From assembly GCF_036884655.1 (NCBI RefSeq), contig NC_088342.1, positions 37,912,001 through 37,976,000 of the forward strand: DNA of 64,000 nt, written 5' to 3'. Numbering within the stretch: position 1 is the stretch's first letter; every line of letters begins with the position of its first letter. Made by a program: the position numbers and the translations under genes. Below the pieces are notes generated by a model. That model saw nothing but the letters and a program-made list of their open reading frames with translations. It made no database searches and had not been told where the DNA came from. The DNA comes from Musa acuminata AAA Group (taxonomy: Eukaryota; Streptophyta; Magnoliopsida; Zingiberales; Musaceae). Shown piece by piece: positions 11,475-22,400 of the stretch.

Positions 11475-12401
11475 ATGGCTCTTCAAGAGGGCTTTTCGGT
11501 CTTTCGTCGACCGTTCTTTAACGGATTGGACTACACTTATTGGAAAACTCGAATGAGAGTTTTCTTGATTTCTCTAAATCTGGATTTATGGAATATCGTT
11601 GAAAACGGTTTTCAACTTCCCTCTAAACCGATGAACGAATGGTCAGATTTAGAGAAGAAGTATTTTTCTTTAAACGCAAAGGCTATGAATGCCTTATTTT
11701 GCACTTTGGACAAAACTGAGTCCAATCGGGTTTCTTTGTGCAAAACGACTTTCGATATTTGGCGCACTCTTGAAATAACGCACGAGGGAACTAGTAGAGT
11801 CAAAGACTCGAAAGTTAATATTTTATTGCATGATTTCGAGCTTTTTCATATGAAACCAAGCGAAACCGTTGTTGACATGTACACCTGTTTTACGGATGTC
11901 GTCAATGGTTTAAAATCACTTGGTAAAAGCTTTTCGGATTTTGAACTCGTTAACAAAGTTTTGCGCTCACTTTCTAAAACTTGGGATTCAAAAGTAACTG
12001 CTATTCAAGAATCGAAAAACTTGAACCAATTTCCACTTGAAGAACTAATTGGTTCATTGATCACATATGAAATGACGTGCAATGCACATGAAGAACTTGA
12101 GAACCACCTTCCAAAGAACAGGAAGGATTTGGGACATAGAACATTTGAAGACCACTCGAGCATAAGCTCAAGTGATGGTGAACTTAAACTACAAATGAAA
12201 CAAAAATTAAAAAGTAAAAAGAACGGAACTACTTGCTTTGAACGCAAGAAGAAGAACAAAAACTGGGATGAATCGAGCTCCTCCGAAAATGAGGAGAAAA
12301 TCAACAAAGGCGAGGTGGCAAACTACGCCTTTACGCCTTTCGACGCTGAGGTAATCAAAATGCCTTTAATTTACTTTGAAATTATATGGTGCTTTTCATA
12401 A
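11475..12401 (+). CDS. Gag polyprotein of the Gag-only LTR element (UBN2-type)
   Basis: 308 residues beginning MALQEGFSVFRRPFFNG, with the copia Gag pattern: a YWKTRMRVFL segment (about residues 23-32), a WRTLEITHEGT segment near residue 95, and a long helical middle. The tail is rich in Lys, Glu and Ser (about 205-280). There is no CCHC zinc knuckle, and the last residues (MPLIYFEIIWCFS) look like an abrupt switch to non-Gag sequence, so the 3' end of gag and all of pol were probably lost by deletion. The start is the first ATG after the primer site, 36 bp beyond it. The frame is open over its whole length, unlike most elements here, which suggests selection or recent insertion. Confidence 0.85.
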   Translation: MALQEGFSVFRRPFFNGLDYTYWKTRMRVFLISLNLDLWNIVENGFQLPSKPMNEWSDLEKKYFSLNAKAMNALFCTLDKTESNRVSLCKTTFDIWRTLEITHEGTSRVKDSKVNILLHDFELFHMKPSETVVDMYTCFTDVVNGLKSLGKSFSDFELVNKVLRSLSKTWDSKVTAIQESKNLNQFPLEELIGSLITYEMTCNAHEELENHLPKNRKDLGHRTFEDHSSISSSDGELKLQMKQKLKSKKNGTTCFERKKKNKNWDESSSSENEEKINKGEVANYAFTPFDAEVIKMPLIYFEIIWCFS

Positions 12402-14730
12402 AGCATTTCTCCTTTTTTAATTTTCTTGAAAATTGCATGTTTAATAATTTTATAATGAAAATACAAACAATTAGGAATCATGCTTATCATTCTAGTAATT
12501 TTGAAAATAATCATGAAAATTGCATGTTTATGATAAACAAAATGATTTTGATTAAAAATACCTTATGAAATCATGCTATATGTGGTTGAGAAGTAATAAT
12601 GTGTATCATGTTGATTTCCATTGTTATTTCTCGATTTTGAGTATATGAAATCATGTTTAATTTGAAGTTATGATTAATGAGTATATATTTTTGAAATTAT
12701 GTATGATGATTCTTGATTATCGATTTTCATGATAATAACAGTGGCTTTAAAAAAATTGATGCATGTTTTCATAAATGAAAAGGCATGCTAACATGAAATC
12801 AACCACTTAAAATGAAACACTTAAAAAGGGAAAAATATATTATCAATGAAATCATGAATCTATTTATGTTATAAATTTTGTGAGCCATAAAAATGATTTT
12901 GATGATTCAAATTTGAAATGAGTTTTATTAAAATCATGATCTTGATTTTTCTCTTGAATTGTGACTTGTATTCCTTGATATGATTTTTATGCAATTCTTT
13001 GTATTTATGAAATATTTATCTCATCACCCAATTATTTCTTTTTCAATATTCCTCAAGTGATGATATGAATGCATGAGATATTCATGAATTTATTTTGATG
13101 TATGCAAATGAGAAGCTTCGATCATGCATGGAAGGATGCAATGTGACAAATTAATACCATGATAGTTATGATTTGGAATAATGCATATGTTTTTTATTAT
13201 GATAATGTATGATGTGTATCATGAATGCTTAAAAAAATTAAATAAATAAATGTTTATATCATGTTAGATGGTTTTACATATTATGCATGGTAAGCTATAG
13301 TGATGAGTGAAACAATGATTGAAATAATATGAATGATGATTTGGAATCATGCATATAATAATGAGTTTATATGTTTTGAAAATGTGCATGTTTTAATTTG
13401 AAAATATAATGATGCACAAATGAGATTGATACTAACCTTTGTCATGATTTAAAAATTGATGTAAAGGGTTTTTCCTTCTTTTTGACAATGACAAAAGGGG
13501 AGATAGCTAGCTTGCACAATTCAAGAAGAAAGCAAAAATTGCACTTCTCAAAAGAGAAGAAATTGCTATCTTGAACATCACTAAGAAGTGCTATCTTGCA
13601 AATCTCAAGACACACAAATGCAATCATGCAAAATTTGTAATTTTGCACATCATTAAAATTTATGATGCTTTGGTGATTATGCATGTTCTAAAATGTTATA
13701 AAATTCACTAACTTGCATGATGTAGAACTTAGCTATATTGAACATCACCAAGGAATGCTATCTTGCCTATCTCAAGAAGCAAAAAGTTAACTTGCACATC
13801 TAGCAAAACTTATATTTCAAGAAGCAAGAGTTGCTTTCTTGAACATCTCAAAATTGCTAGCTTGCGGGCCTTAAAATGTAGAAATTTTTTGCTAGCTTGT
13901 ATATGGTAAACTTGCTATCATACTACCATGAGGATGAGCATGCCTTATCTTCATGATTATATTTGAAAAACTATGGCAAAAATCTATCCGAATGATTAAA
14001 CCAGTTAAAATTATTTTTTCGGATTTTTTTGATTAAATGATCAAATCACTTGATTGCCATAATGATTTTATACAATTACTTGCCATGATTACATATTGGA
14101 AATTATGTGCTTGAATACAAAAATTTCCATGATAATAAGCATGTTTTACCTTCATGATTGTAATTGAATATCTCTAGTAAAACCCTGTCCGAATGTATGA
14201 AAGTGTCAAATTTCATTTTCGGATTTTCTTGATCCTAACAATTGGATTTTCTTGATACATTATCCTCTTCCGAATTTAACAAGCATATGTCATATCAAGT
14301 TTAATTCACATCATTGATTTTTGACATATGGAATCATCTAGCAAATGCACTTATCATGTGAAAAATATTTTTCGAGAAACATATTTGATGATTCCCTCTT
14401 ATAAAAGGAAGATATTTTTACATACAAGGATTTGACTCACTTACATATCTTAATCCTTGCAAAAATGAAGTGTGCTTTAATATCTTATCGATTTGAACTT
14501 CACATATGGCTTTCCTCCTTCATGTAAAAAGATAACAAATAAAAAGGAAGAAGCAATAAAAGCTATCTCCATGTCATGTTTTCCTCGAGATGTTTGCATT
14601 ACTGGTATCCTATCACTCACTGTTGGAAAATGACATAAACCAACTTATGGCATCGTACTTATATTTAAAATTTGCTTATATCGTTCTCCTTGTTGTTGAT
14701 GACAAAGGGGGAGAAATATATGAATTGATA

Positions 14731-14970
14731 TGTTTGCTATCACTAATGGTTGCTATCACTGATGCTGATATGTTTGCTATCACTAATGATGATATGGTTG
14801 CTATTACTGATGTTGATATGATTGCTATCACTGATGTTGATATGGTTGCTATCACTGATGCTATGATTAGGCCATACTTGCATCACCAAGAAATATATGA
14901 TTGCTATCATTGCTATGATTAGGCCATACTTGCATCACCAAGTAATATATGATTGCTATCATTGCTATAT
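14731..14970. repeat. 24-bp tandem repeats and an adjacent two-copy unit of about 50 bp
   Basis: Five diverged copies of a 24-mer of the type TTGCTATCACTGATGTTGAT (14731-14866). In a plus-strand frame (14590-14922) they encode 8-residue repeats like MVAITDVD. Two copies of a unit containing GATTAGGCCATACTTGCATC follow. The frame has no recognised domain and is more likely a by-product of the repeats than a gene. Confidence 0.7.
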
Positions 14971-15685
14971 GCCCTGTATCAAGATATCAAACAAAAATTT
15001 GCATCGTACGAGCTGATATCTTACCATGTGATGCAATGCTACACTTGCTAAAATATTCAAAATATGTACATCATGAAATGATATCAAAATCTTGCTTCAC
15101 AGCTTTACATGTCGATATCATGCCATATGATGAAATGCTACAATTGATAAACACTTGAAATAGTTGCGTTACGATATCAAAAGCTAACACTGCAAAGGAA
15201 GCAAAAATTTGCTAGCTTGCAACTTGCATATTTCAAGAAGCAAGAGTTGCCTTCTTGAATATCTCTAAACTGCTAGCTTGCAAGTTCTAAAATGTTGTAA
15301 CATTGATAGCTTGCATGTGCTATCTTGTATGCCATAAAACTTGCATATCTAAAACTTGATAGCTTGAATGTTCTAAGCAAGATGTAACATTTGCTAAATT
15401 TTCTGGCTTCAAACTTGCATGATGGTAACAATAGATATTATGTTTTTCATGCAATGAGTTAAAACTTACATCACAAACACTTGATTGTGGTACTTCTCCT
15501 TTTTGTTGATGACAAAGGGGGAGAAGTATGTTGATGACATCACATGTTATGCATAAGTTTATGATGACATGTTGCTTGGATTTTTGAATCCAAGAGTTTC
15601 TATCAATATGGCATATTGATAGGGGGAGTTTGTTTAAACTCCGGGAGTTAAGATTAGCTCCGTCATCAAGTAAGTTGTCATCATC

Positions 15686-15699
15686 AAAAAGGGGGAGAT
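15686..15699 (+). other. Polypurine tract of the Gag-only element
   Basis: AAAAAGGGGGAGAT directly abuts the TGTTGAATC start of the 3' LTR, as expected for plus-strand priming. Confidence 0.85.
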
Positions 15700-17946
15700 T
15701 GTTGAATCTCGTATTTTGATGATGAAACTACTTGATATATGTTTATGATTTAATCTGCATTTTGAGTGACGCAGGGTGCTTCGATTAGGATGAGACAATT
15801 AAAGCAGGAACATCATGTTGTGCCGGAGGAACATGTTAGAAGATTGGACGTTGGGCCGGTGGATCGGTCGACGTATCGATAGAAGGCTTCGGGTCGTGGA
15901 CTCGGGCATCGGGCCAAGAAGAGCGGGTATTGTGCCAAGGATATCGGAGTTGCGGAGTCAACAGGCCGATTGGGCAATAGGCTGCAAGAAAGGACGATGC
16001 GCCGAAGAATCGGACGAAGCGTCGAGGGACCAATGACATGCCGGACAACTTGGTTAATTGCTTAGGATTAATTGTCTCGATCGAAGTTTTTGTTTATATG
16101 TGCAGGATTAACTACGATGAAAGTAAGACATGCAGCAGGAGTTACGCCGGAGTCATGACAATGATCACGTTGGGAGTTCGAGAGCTCGACGGAAGTTCGG
16201 ACAGTCGTCGGAGGTTCTGCGGGAACAAATCCGAGAAGTCCAGAAGCTTGCCAAAGGAGCTCGTCGGAACTTGCCAAGTGGATCGTCGCAGTCCAGGAGT
16301 TTGCCGGAAGTCCGCAGGAGCATCACCGAGGGTTCATCGGATGATCGACGGAAGTTCGCCGGAAACTCGCCCGAAGAAGCGAGTGACGCACCGAAGCAAG
16401 CTGCAGAATATATCTTAGGAAATAATCGTAGTTAGCACTTTGATTAAGTTAGAAATGGGAGGTGATCCCATTAGCTTAATCCTGGGGCAATTGGGCCCCT
16501 GAAGAACTCAAATTGGGTCGAATGGTTCAACCCATTCGGACCCAGGTTGCTGTGGGAGGTGCAACCGCCCAGGCAGGGAGGTAGCACCGCCCAGGCTATA
16601 TCTCCCAGCGAGACTGGGAGGTGCAACCGCCCAGGGCTCAGTCTCCGAGCGAGACTGGGCGGTGCAACCTCCTCTGTTAGGAGGTAGCACCGCCAGAGCT
16701 CAAGTTTCGAGCTCTGCCAGGCGGTGCAACCTCTCCAGTCAGGCGGTGCAACCGCCTGAGCTCGGTCTTCGAGCTCTGGCAGAGAGGTGCAACCGCCCCT
16801 GACAGAGGTGGCACCGCCCAGAGGCTCAGTCTTCGAGCTCTGCCAGGCGGTGCAACCGCTCCAGTCAGGAGGTGCAACCGCCTGATCCCGGAATTCCGGG
16901 ATTTGATCGTTTTGAGCTCCAAATTTGAACTGGGTTGGGGCCTATAAATACCCCACCCATTCAGCACTGAAAGCACAGAACACACACTCGAAATCTTACT
17001 ATCTTTTTGTGTTTCTTAGAGCTCAAAACTGCTAGTTCTCCTCTTTCTATTCTTCAAGTTTGAGTTGTAAAGAGAGGAGAGAAAACTTCTGTAAGGGTTG
17101 TCTCCTAAGCCCGTCAAAAGGAGTGAATCTGTAAGAGGGTAGTTGGCCTTCGCCTATTGAAGGAAGGCCTCTAGTTGACGTCGGTGACCTCGTCGGTGGA
17201 GGAAGCCAAAAGTGGAGTAGGTCAAGACTGACCGAACCACTCTAAATCTCTGGTTTGCTTTTATTTTGAGCACTTTATCATTACTGCAAACCTCCTACAT
17301 AGCTACTGCTCTCTGCGCTTTTACGAACAAGTTTCTAAGTTCTGATCTTTCCGAATCTGCATTCAGACGTAAATCGGTGTTTTCGTACGATCTTTACATT
17401 GCAGTTTACATTTACGTTTTGATTCTATTTATAACTGCAAACTGTCTTCTGCGCTTTTACGAACGAGTTTCTTTGCAGTTTACGTTTATGTTTTGATTCC
17501 ATTTATAACTGCAAACTGCCTTCTGCGCTTTTACGAACGAGTGTTTAAGTTCAGATCTTTCCGAATCTGCGTTTAGACGTAAACTACGTTTTGACGTAAA
17601 ACTGTGTTTAGACGAAAACTGCGCTTAGACGCAATCTGCGCTTAGATGCAAACTGCGCTTAGACGCAATCTGAGCTTAGACGCAAACTGCGCTTAGATGC
17701 AAACTGCGCTTAGACGCAATATGCATTTAGACGTAAACTGCATTTAGACGCAAACTGCATTTAGACGCAAACTGCGTAAACTGCGCTTAGACGCAAACTG
17801 CACTTAATCATAAGTAATCTTAAAATCGGCTTTTGCATCAAAATAGTTTTTATCGAACGAACGCAGCTTTCGTTTTTAATCGTTGAAAGATTTCCGCTGC
17901 ACTAATTCACCCCCCCCCCCCCCTCTTAGTGCTCTCGATCCTAACA
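15700..17946 (+). repeat. 3' LTR of the Gag-only element
   Basis: 2247 bp, nearly identical to the 5' LTR. Differences are scattered substitutions and a slightly longer poly-C run near 17911-17923. It ends CCTAACA and is followed by the ATATA target duplication (17947-17951). Confidence 0.93.
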
Positions 17947-18450
17947 ATATACTACGATTTCTAAAAATGTAAAAGTTATTTTAGACATGAGTAAATCATA
18001 AGGGGTTAAGTGATCTATGACCAAAACTACATGAGTTAAAATGAATCTTAACTATTTTTTAATTTAAAATATGAAGTGTTATATCTTTATAAGTTATATT
18101 TAAGATTTAAATATGATCATCTACTAAGATTATTAAAAAAGAGTTATTATTTTATGAGAAATCCACCACAAATTTGATATGTCACGTGACCTAAGTTGTT
18201 GCATTAACCAAGTATTCTTCCACCAAAATATGTGAACCCTCCCAATAAAAAGTCATAAAGACACCAACCAAGTCAAATTGTTGGGGGTTAACTCCACTCC
18301 AACAAACCCATAGTTGACCCTCAAACAAAGATGGGCACCAACCCACTAGCCACAGTCCAAGCTTTATGGAAGATGACCTAAAACACCATGTGTTGTGAAC
18401 ATGCATTTGGTGATCTTCCATTGGTGGATTGATCCCATGATGGTCTCCTC

Positions 18451-18458
18451 TATATAAA
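18451..18458 (+). promoter_or_regulatory. TATA box of the cupredoxin gene
   Basis: TATATAAA in CTCCTCTATATAAAGCC, 88 bp upstream of the ATG at 18539. This spacing fits a short 5' leader of about 50-60 bp. The 3' LTR ends about 500 bp upstream. Confidence 0.7.
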
Positions 18459-18538
18459 GCCATCCCTTCAACACCTAGTTACCACCAACTTAGTCCATCT
18501 TTGTGTTTCCCTATCATCCGTTGCCTATGATATAAAAG

Positions 18539-19199
18539 ATGGCCGTGAGACTTAGTGCTATGAGTTTGATGCTGGGAACTCTCCTACTTGCTCTGGCTTC
18601 CATCTCGACTACGTCTTTAGCAGCTAGAGTTATCGTTGGTGACTCGGCACATTGGACCTTCGGGTATAACTACACAGAATGGGCGAACAAAAGTTCCCCT
18701 TTCTATCAAAATGATACCTTGGGTCAGTTTCTTTTCTTTTTCTCTCTTTAAGACAGAATTTGATTTCATTACTATCATTAGTCAAATCTTTACCGGTTGA
18801 TATCGACGAGGTTTTAAGCTTTGATAAGTGGCTACGATACGGATGCTACTTACTATCTCTAACGTTGATTGGTTGCTGTGCTGCAACTATGGATAATATC
18901 ATTCTCCACAACAATAATATGCGGATGGGTTTATTGCAGTGTTCATGTACGATCCTCCGAACAGCACCACGTTTCCACACAGCGTGTACCTGATGAAGAA
19001 CCTGCGCAGCTTTCTTGCGTGCGACCTGAGGAAGGCGAAGCTCGTGGCCAACGTCTTGCAAGGAGGCGGCGACGGCTTCGAGTTCGTCCTAAAGAAGAGG
19101 AAGCCACACTACTTCGCGTGCGGGGAGCGCAATGGCATTCATTGCAGCGTTGGGCTGATGAAGTTTGTTGTGTTACCTCTGAGGCGTTGCCATGGCTGA
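18539..19199 (+). CDS. Secreted plastocyanin-like cupredoxin (uclacyanin/early nodulin-like), two exons
   Basis: Exon 1 is 18539-18722 and exon 2 is 18940-19199, joined through a GT-AG intron (donor GGTCAG, acceptor TTGCAG). The protein has 147 residues. The first 28 or so form a signal peptide with a Leu/Ala-rich core ending SLAA. The mature part is one plastocyanin-like domain: VGDSAHWTFG near the start, YQNDTLVFMYDPP across the splice site, FPHSVYLM with the first likely copper-ligand His, and FACGERNGIHCSVGLMK with Cys, His and Met ligands in the usual order. N-glycosylation motifs NYTEW, NKSS and NSTT are visible. The family consists of small blue copper proteins of the plant cell surface. 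No GPI-anchor tail is evident. The exact physiological role is unknown. Confidence 0.88.
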
Positions 19200-19436
19200 A
19201 GGATGGATGATTGAGGAAGAAGATAGTATATACACAGCAATACATCTCCTCTTTCCAAATGATTTTTCTGAATAACTGAGAGGAGTGCAACACCTTTTAT
19301 GAAACCTTCTTTCGTCTTCATTTATATGAAAAAGGTTTATTTTCACCGACTATGATGTCGTTGGTTGCGGTTTATTTTCACGGAGTAGTATGGTTTACTA
19401 CCATACTAAAAATTTATTATCAATGATGTATACGGT

Positions 19437-22400
19437 ATAATTAAGTATAAAATTATAATCATAATATTGTTATGTTACAAAATTTTAATACTAACAAACT
19501 GAAATCAAATAATCATGGATCAAAGATTAAATGTGTGTACCTTTCAATACCATTCGGAATATTTTTTTTATCCAAGAATGTACTATGCATTTGAATCCAT
19601 AACAATAGCATAGATATATAAGATGAACTAGACTCTATATATTTTGAATCCTTGTTAAGGTTATAAATAGACTTCATAAGTTTATAAGCTCAACTTTCTT
19701 TTTCTTTCTCTATGAATCATTCAAGTTGTTCCATATAGATTTTTTTATTTAGATCTCTATTTAGAAATATTACTTTCATATACATTTGATGTAACTCAAA
19801 ATCATAATGAATTACTATTGTCATGACGATACTCAACGAGTCCTTTTAAAAACTAAAGAAAAAATCTTATTATAATCCGTGCTTTCTTTTTGAAAAAAAA
19901 AATTTAGTCATAAGTTTGACTTTATATCATTCAATATTATCATTTGAGTTATATTTTATCTTAAAGACTCATTTATAAGAAACTCTTTTACAATTATTGG
20001 ATAATTCAACAAGTTCCAAACACCATTATAATTCATTAATTTTAACTCTTTTTTCATTATATTATACCACTTTTTAGAATTGTCACTTTTCATGGATTAT
20101 AAAAGTAATAATGAGTCTCTTTTGATTCATATGTCATAAATCTCATTTTTGTAGAGATATTATATAATCATCAGAAATGGTACATCTCCTTTCCCTTTAA
20201 AATTATCTCAAAACTATCGATTGAGATTATCCTATAAAATCATTAACATTGATATCAATATTATGTGAGAGTTCGTTAAGATTATTTTATTATTCACCCT
20301 CATCAATTCATTTAGTAATTGAAGCAACAACGATCTCTCAAATAGGAAATGATAAAAGAGTATTAACTTATATCTTTTTTATATCAAATTTATTTTTTTA
20401 TTTTTTTACTCTAATTGATTTTGTCATTTTCTAGGAATCTTGTAATACTAGATTTTATTATCATCATTTAATAATTAGAATAATAAAATTTATATCCCTT
20501 GGATTTTTTTGGATAATCAATAAATACCTAAAAATGATTCTTGGATCTAATTTTCTTTTTACATGGATAGAAAACTCTTATCTCTATAGGACAACCTAAA
20601 AAATATACATATCTCAAACTAAATTTCTTATAAGTTCATAATTTAAATAGAGTTAATATATTCGACTTATTAAGAATCCTATTCAAAATATATATATTTA
20701 TTCTAAGAGCTTTACCTTAAATTAACTTAAGTTTAGAGGAATAACAAATCGTGCTATTAATTATATCTATAAAAATATAATTTTACCTTTCAGCAATACA
20801 AATATGCTATAACACACATTGTAAGATAAATTGGGTATAAATATCTATTTTTTAGGAATTTAGCAAAAGGATTAGGATTCTGACCGAACTCATCACATCT
20901 ATTATAAAATTCACTACACATATAATATCTAGTAATTTTAAATTTTTTATCTAATTTTTTTTTTACTTCATTTATATATACATCAAGAGTGTCAATAGCT
21001 TGAGACTTTTTATGTATTAAATGCATATAGTCATATCTAGATATGTTATCTATAAATGTGATAAAAATATCTCCTTTCACTGAAACATGAAATATGAAGT
21101 GATCCATAAATATTTGTATGAATAATCTCAAAAAGTTTTTTACTTTTTGTGATATTTTTTTATGTACTTAGTTTGCTTTCCTTTAATATAATCTATGTAA
21201 AAATTAAAATTAATAAATTCTAAATCTTCTAAAATATGATCCTTTAGTAATGTTTCAATCTTAAACGTCTGTGGTATAAGAAAGAATATTTCTCATTATT
21301 GAAAATATGGTTCAATCTAACATTTGATTGTAGGGTCATGAATATCTTTACAAACTCAAGATTTAAACTAATTATATACAAACCATTAAATAAAATTTTA
21401 AAATTATTTTTTATTAAATTATAAAATATATTGATTTTACCATAACCAGAATAATAATTATATCCTAACTAATCAATTTTAGATTACAAAGATATCAATG
21501 TCTGACTAATATCTTTATGGGGTCATCAATGTCTTTGCAAACTTTAGATTCAAATTAATTATATATAAATCATCATAAAGAATTTTAAAACTAATTTTTA
21601 TTGAATCATAAAATATATTAAGCTTGTCATCACCAAAACAAAAAAAATATTCAAACTTATCATTCGAAATAGAGAAACTAAATTTTTAGAAATAATAAAA
21701 ATATAGTATGTGTCTACAAGATCTATTAAATAACTAATTTCTAGGAGTAGGCGATAAGTTCCCACTGCTATCATTTTCGTTTTGAGATAATTCCCCATAA
21801 TGATGAATCTTTCACGTTCTTTTGATTTCTAGATTAAAATAAATTTATGTATATTATTGGTAACATGAATTGAAGTACCAAAATCAATCCACCAAGTATT
21901 AGAAGGAACTTTTGTTATATTTAATTCAAAACATATAAAGGTCAAATTTATTCATTTTTCTCTTTGAACCGAGTCTTGTGTTTAACATAATTCTTTTTCA
22001 CAGATCCTTTCTTATAATAAAAAAGTACTTTATTATAAAGATTTTTTTGTTATTAGTTTGCTTAACATTTTTAGACCTAAAAAAAATTATTTTTGTAGAT
22101 GACGCATCAACCTTTTTTTTTATGTTACCAACTCCTTGAATAATTGTTAAAACATTATGAGATCTATTCTATCTTAGCCATAAAATTTTTGAGCACACAT
22201 ATTAGTCAACTCATTCAAGTCTCATTTATTCTTATTTATATTGTAGTAATCTTGAATAGGCCAAAGTAAGAAGGAAGAAAATTAAGAATAAACTGCATGA
22301 GGAAAGATTCATCAACATTTATGCCCAATGCTTTAAGTTTTCTAACCTTATTAGTCATATTGAAGATATAATTCTGAGTTTCTCGAGTGCCATCATATTG

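Larger units (their letters stand above)
12402..15699. other. Non-coding internal region of the Gag-only element
   Basis: AT-rich sequence with many short recurring words (TTGCTAGCTTGCA-like, AGCAAGAGTTGC-like, CATGATTT-like). Four purine-rich tracts lie at 13492-13504, 14704-14714, 15524-15536 and 15621-15628, before the true polypurine tract at 15686-15699. Duplicated purine tracts before the 3' LTR are known from SIRE/Maximus elements. No polymerase domains can be read. Confidence 0.65.
9180..17946 (+). mobile_element. Complete Gag-only LTR retrotransposon (TR-GAG-like, copia-type Gag)
   Basis: An 8.77-kb element with two long LTRs (9180-11424 and 15700-17946) starting TGTTGAATC and ending CCTAACA. 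It has a perfect ATATA target duplication (9175-9179 and 17947-17951), an initiator-Met primer site right after the 5' LTR, and a polypurine tract right before the 3' LTR. The only sizeable coding frame is gag (11475-12401). No protease, integrase, reverse transcriptase or RNase H can be read in 12402-15699. The Gag type and the repeated purine tracts recall the SIRE/Maximus lineage of Ty1-copia (inference). Movement would need polymerase and integrase supplied by another element. The LTRs differ at scattered sites only, so the insertion looks fairly young. Confidence 0.9.

Noticed and set aside
14590..14922. Possible extra gene in the Gag-only element
   Set aside because: Its C-terminal half is made of 24-bp repeats and the rest has no recognisable domain; start and family support are missing.
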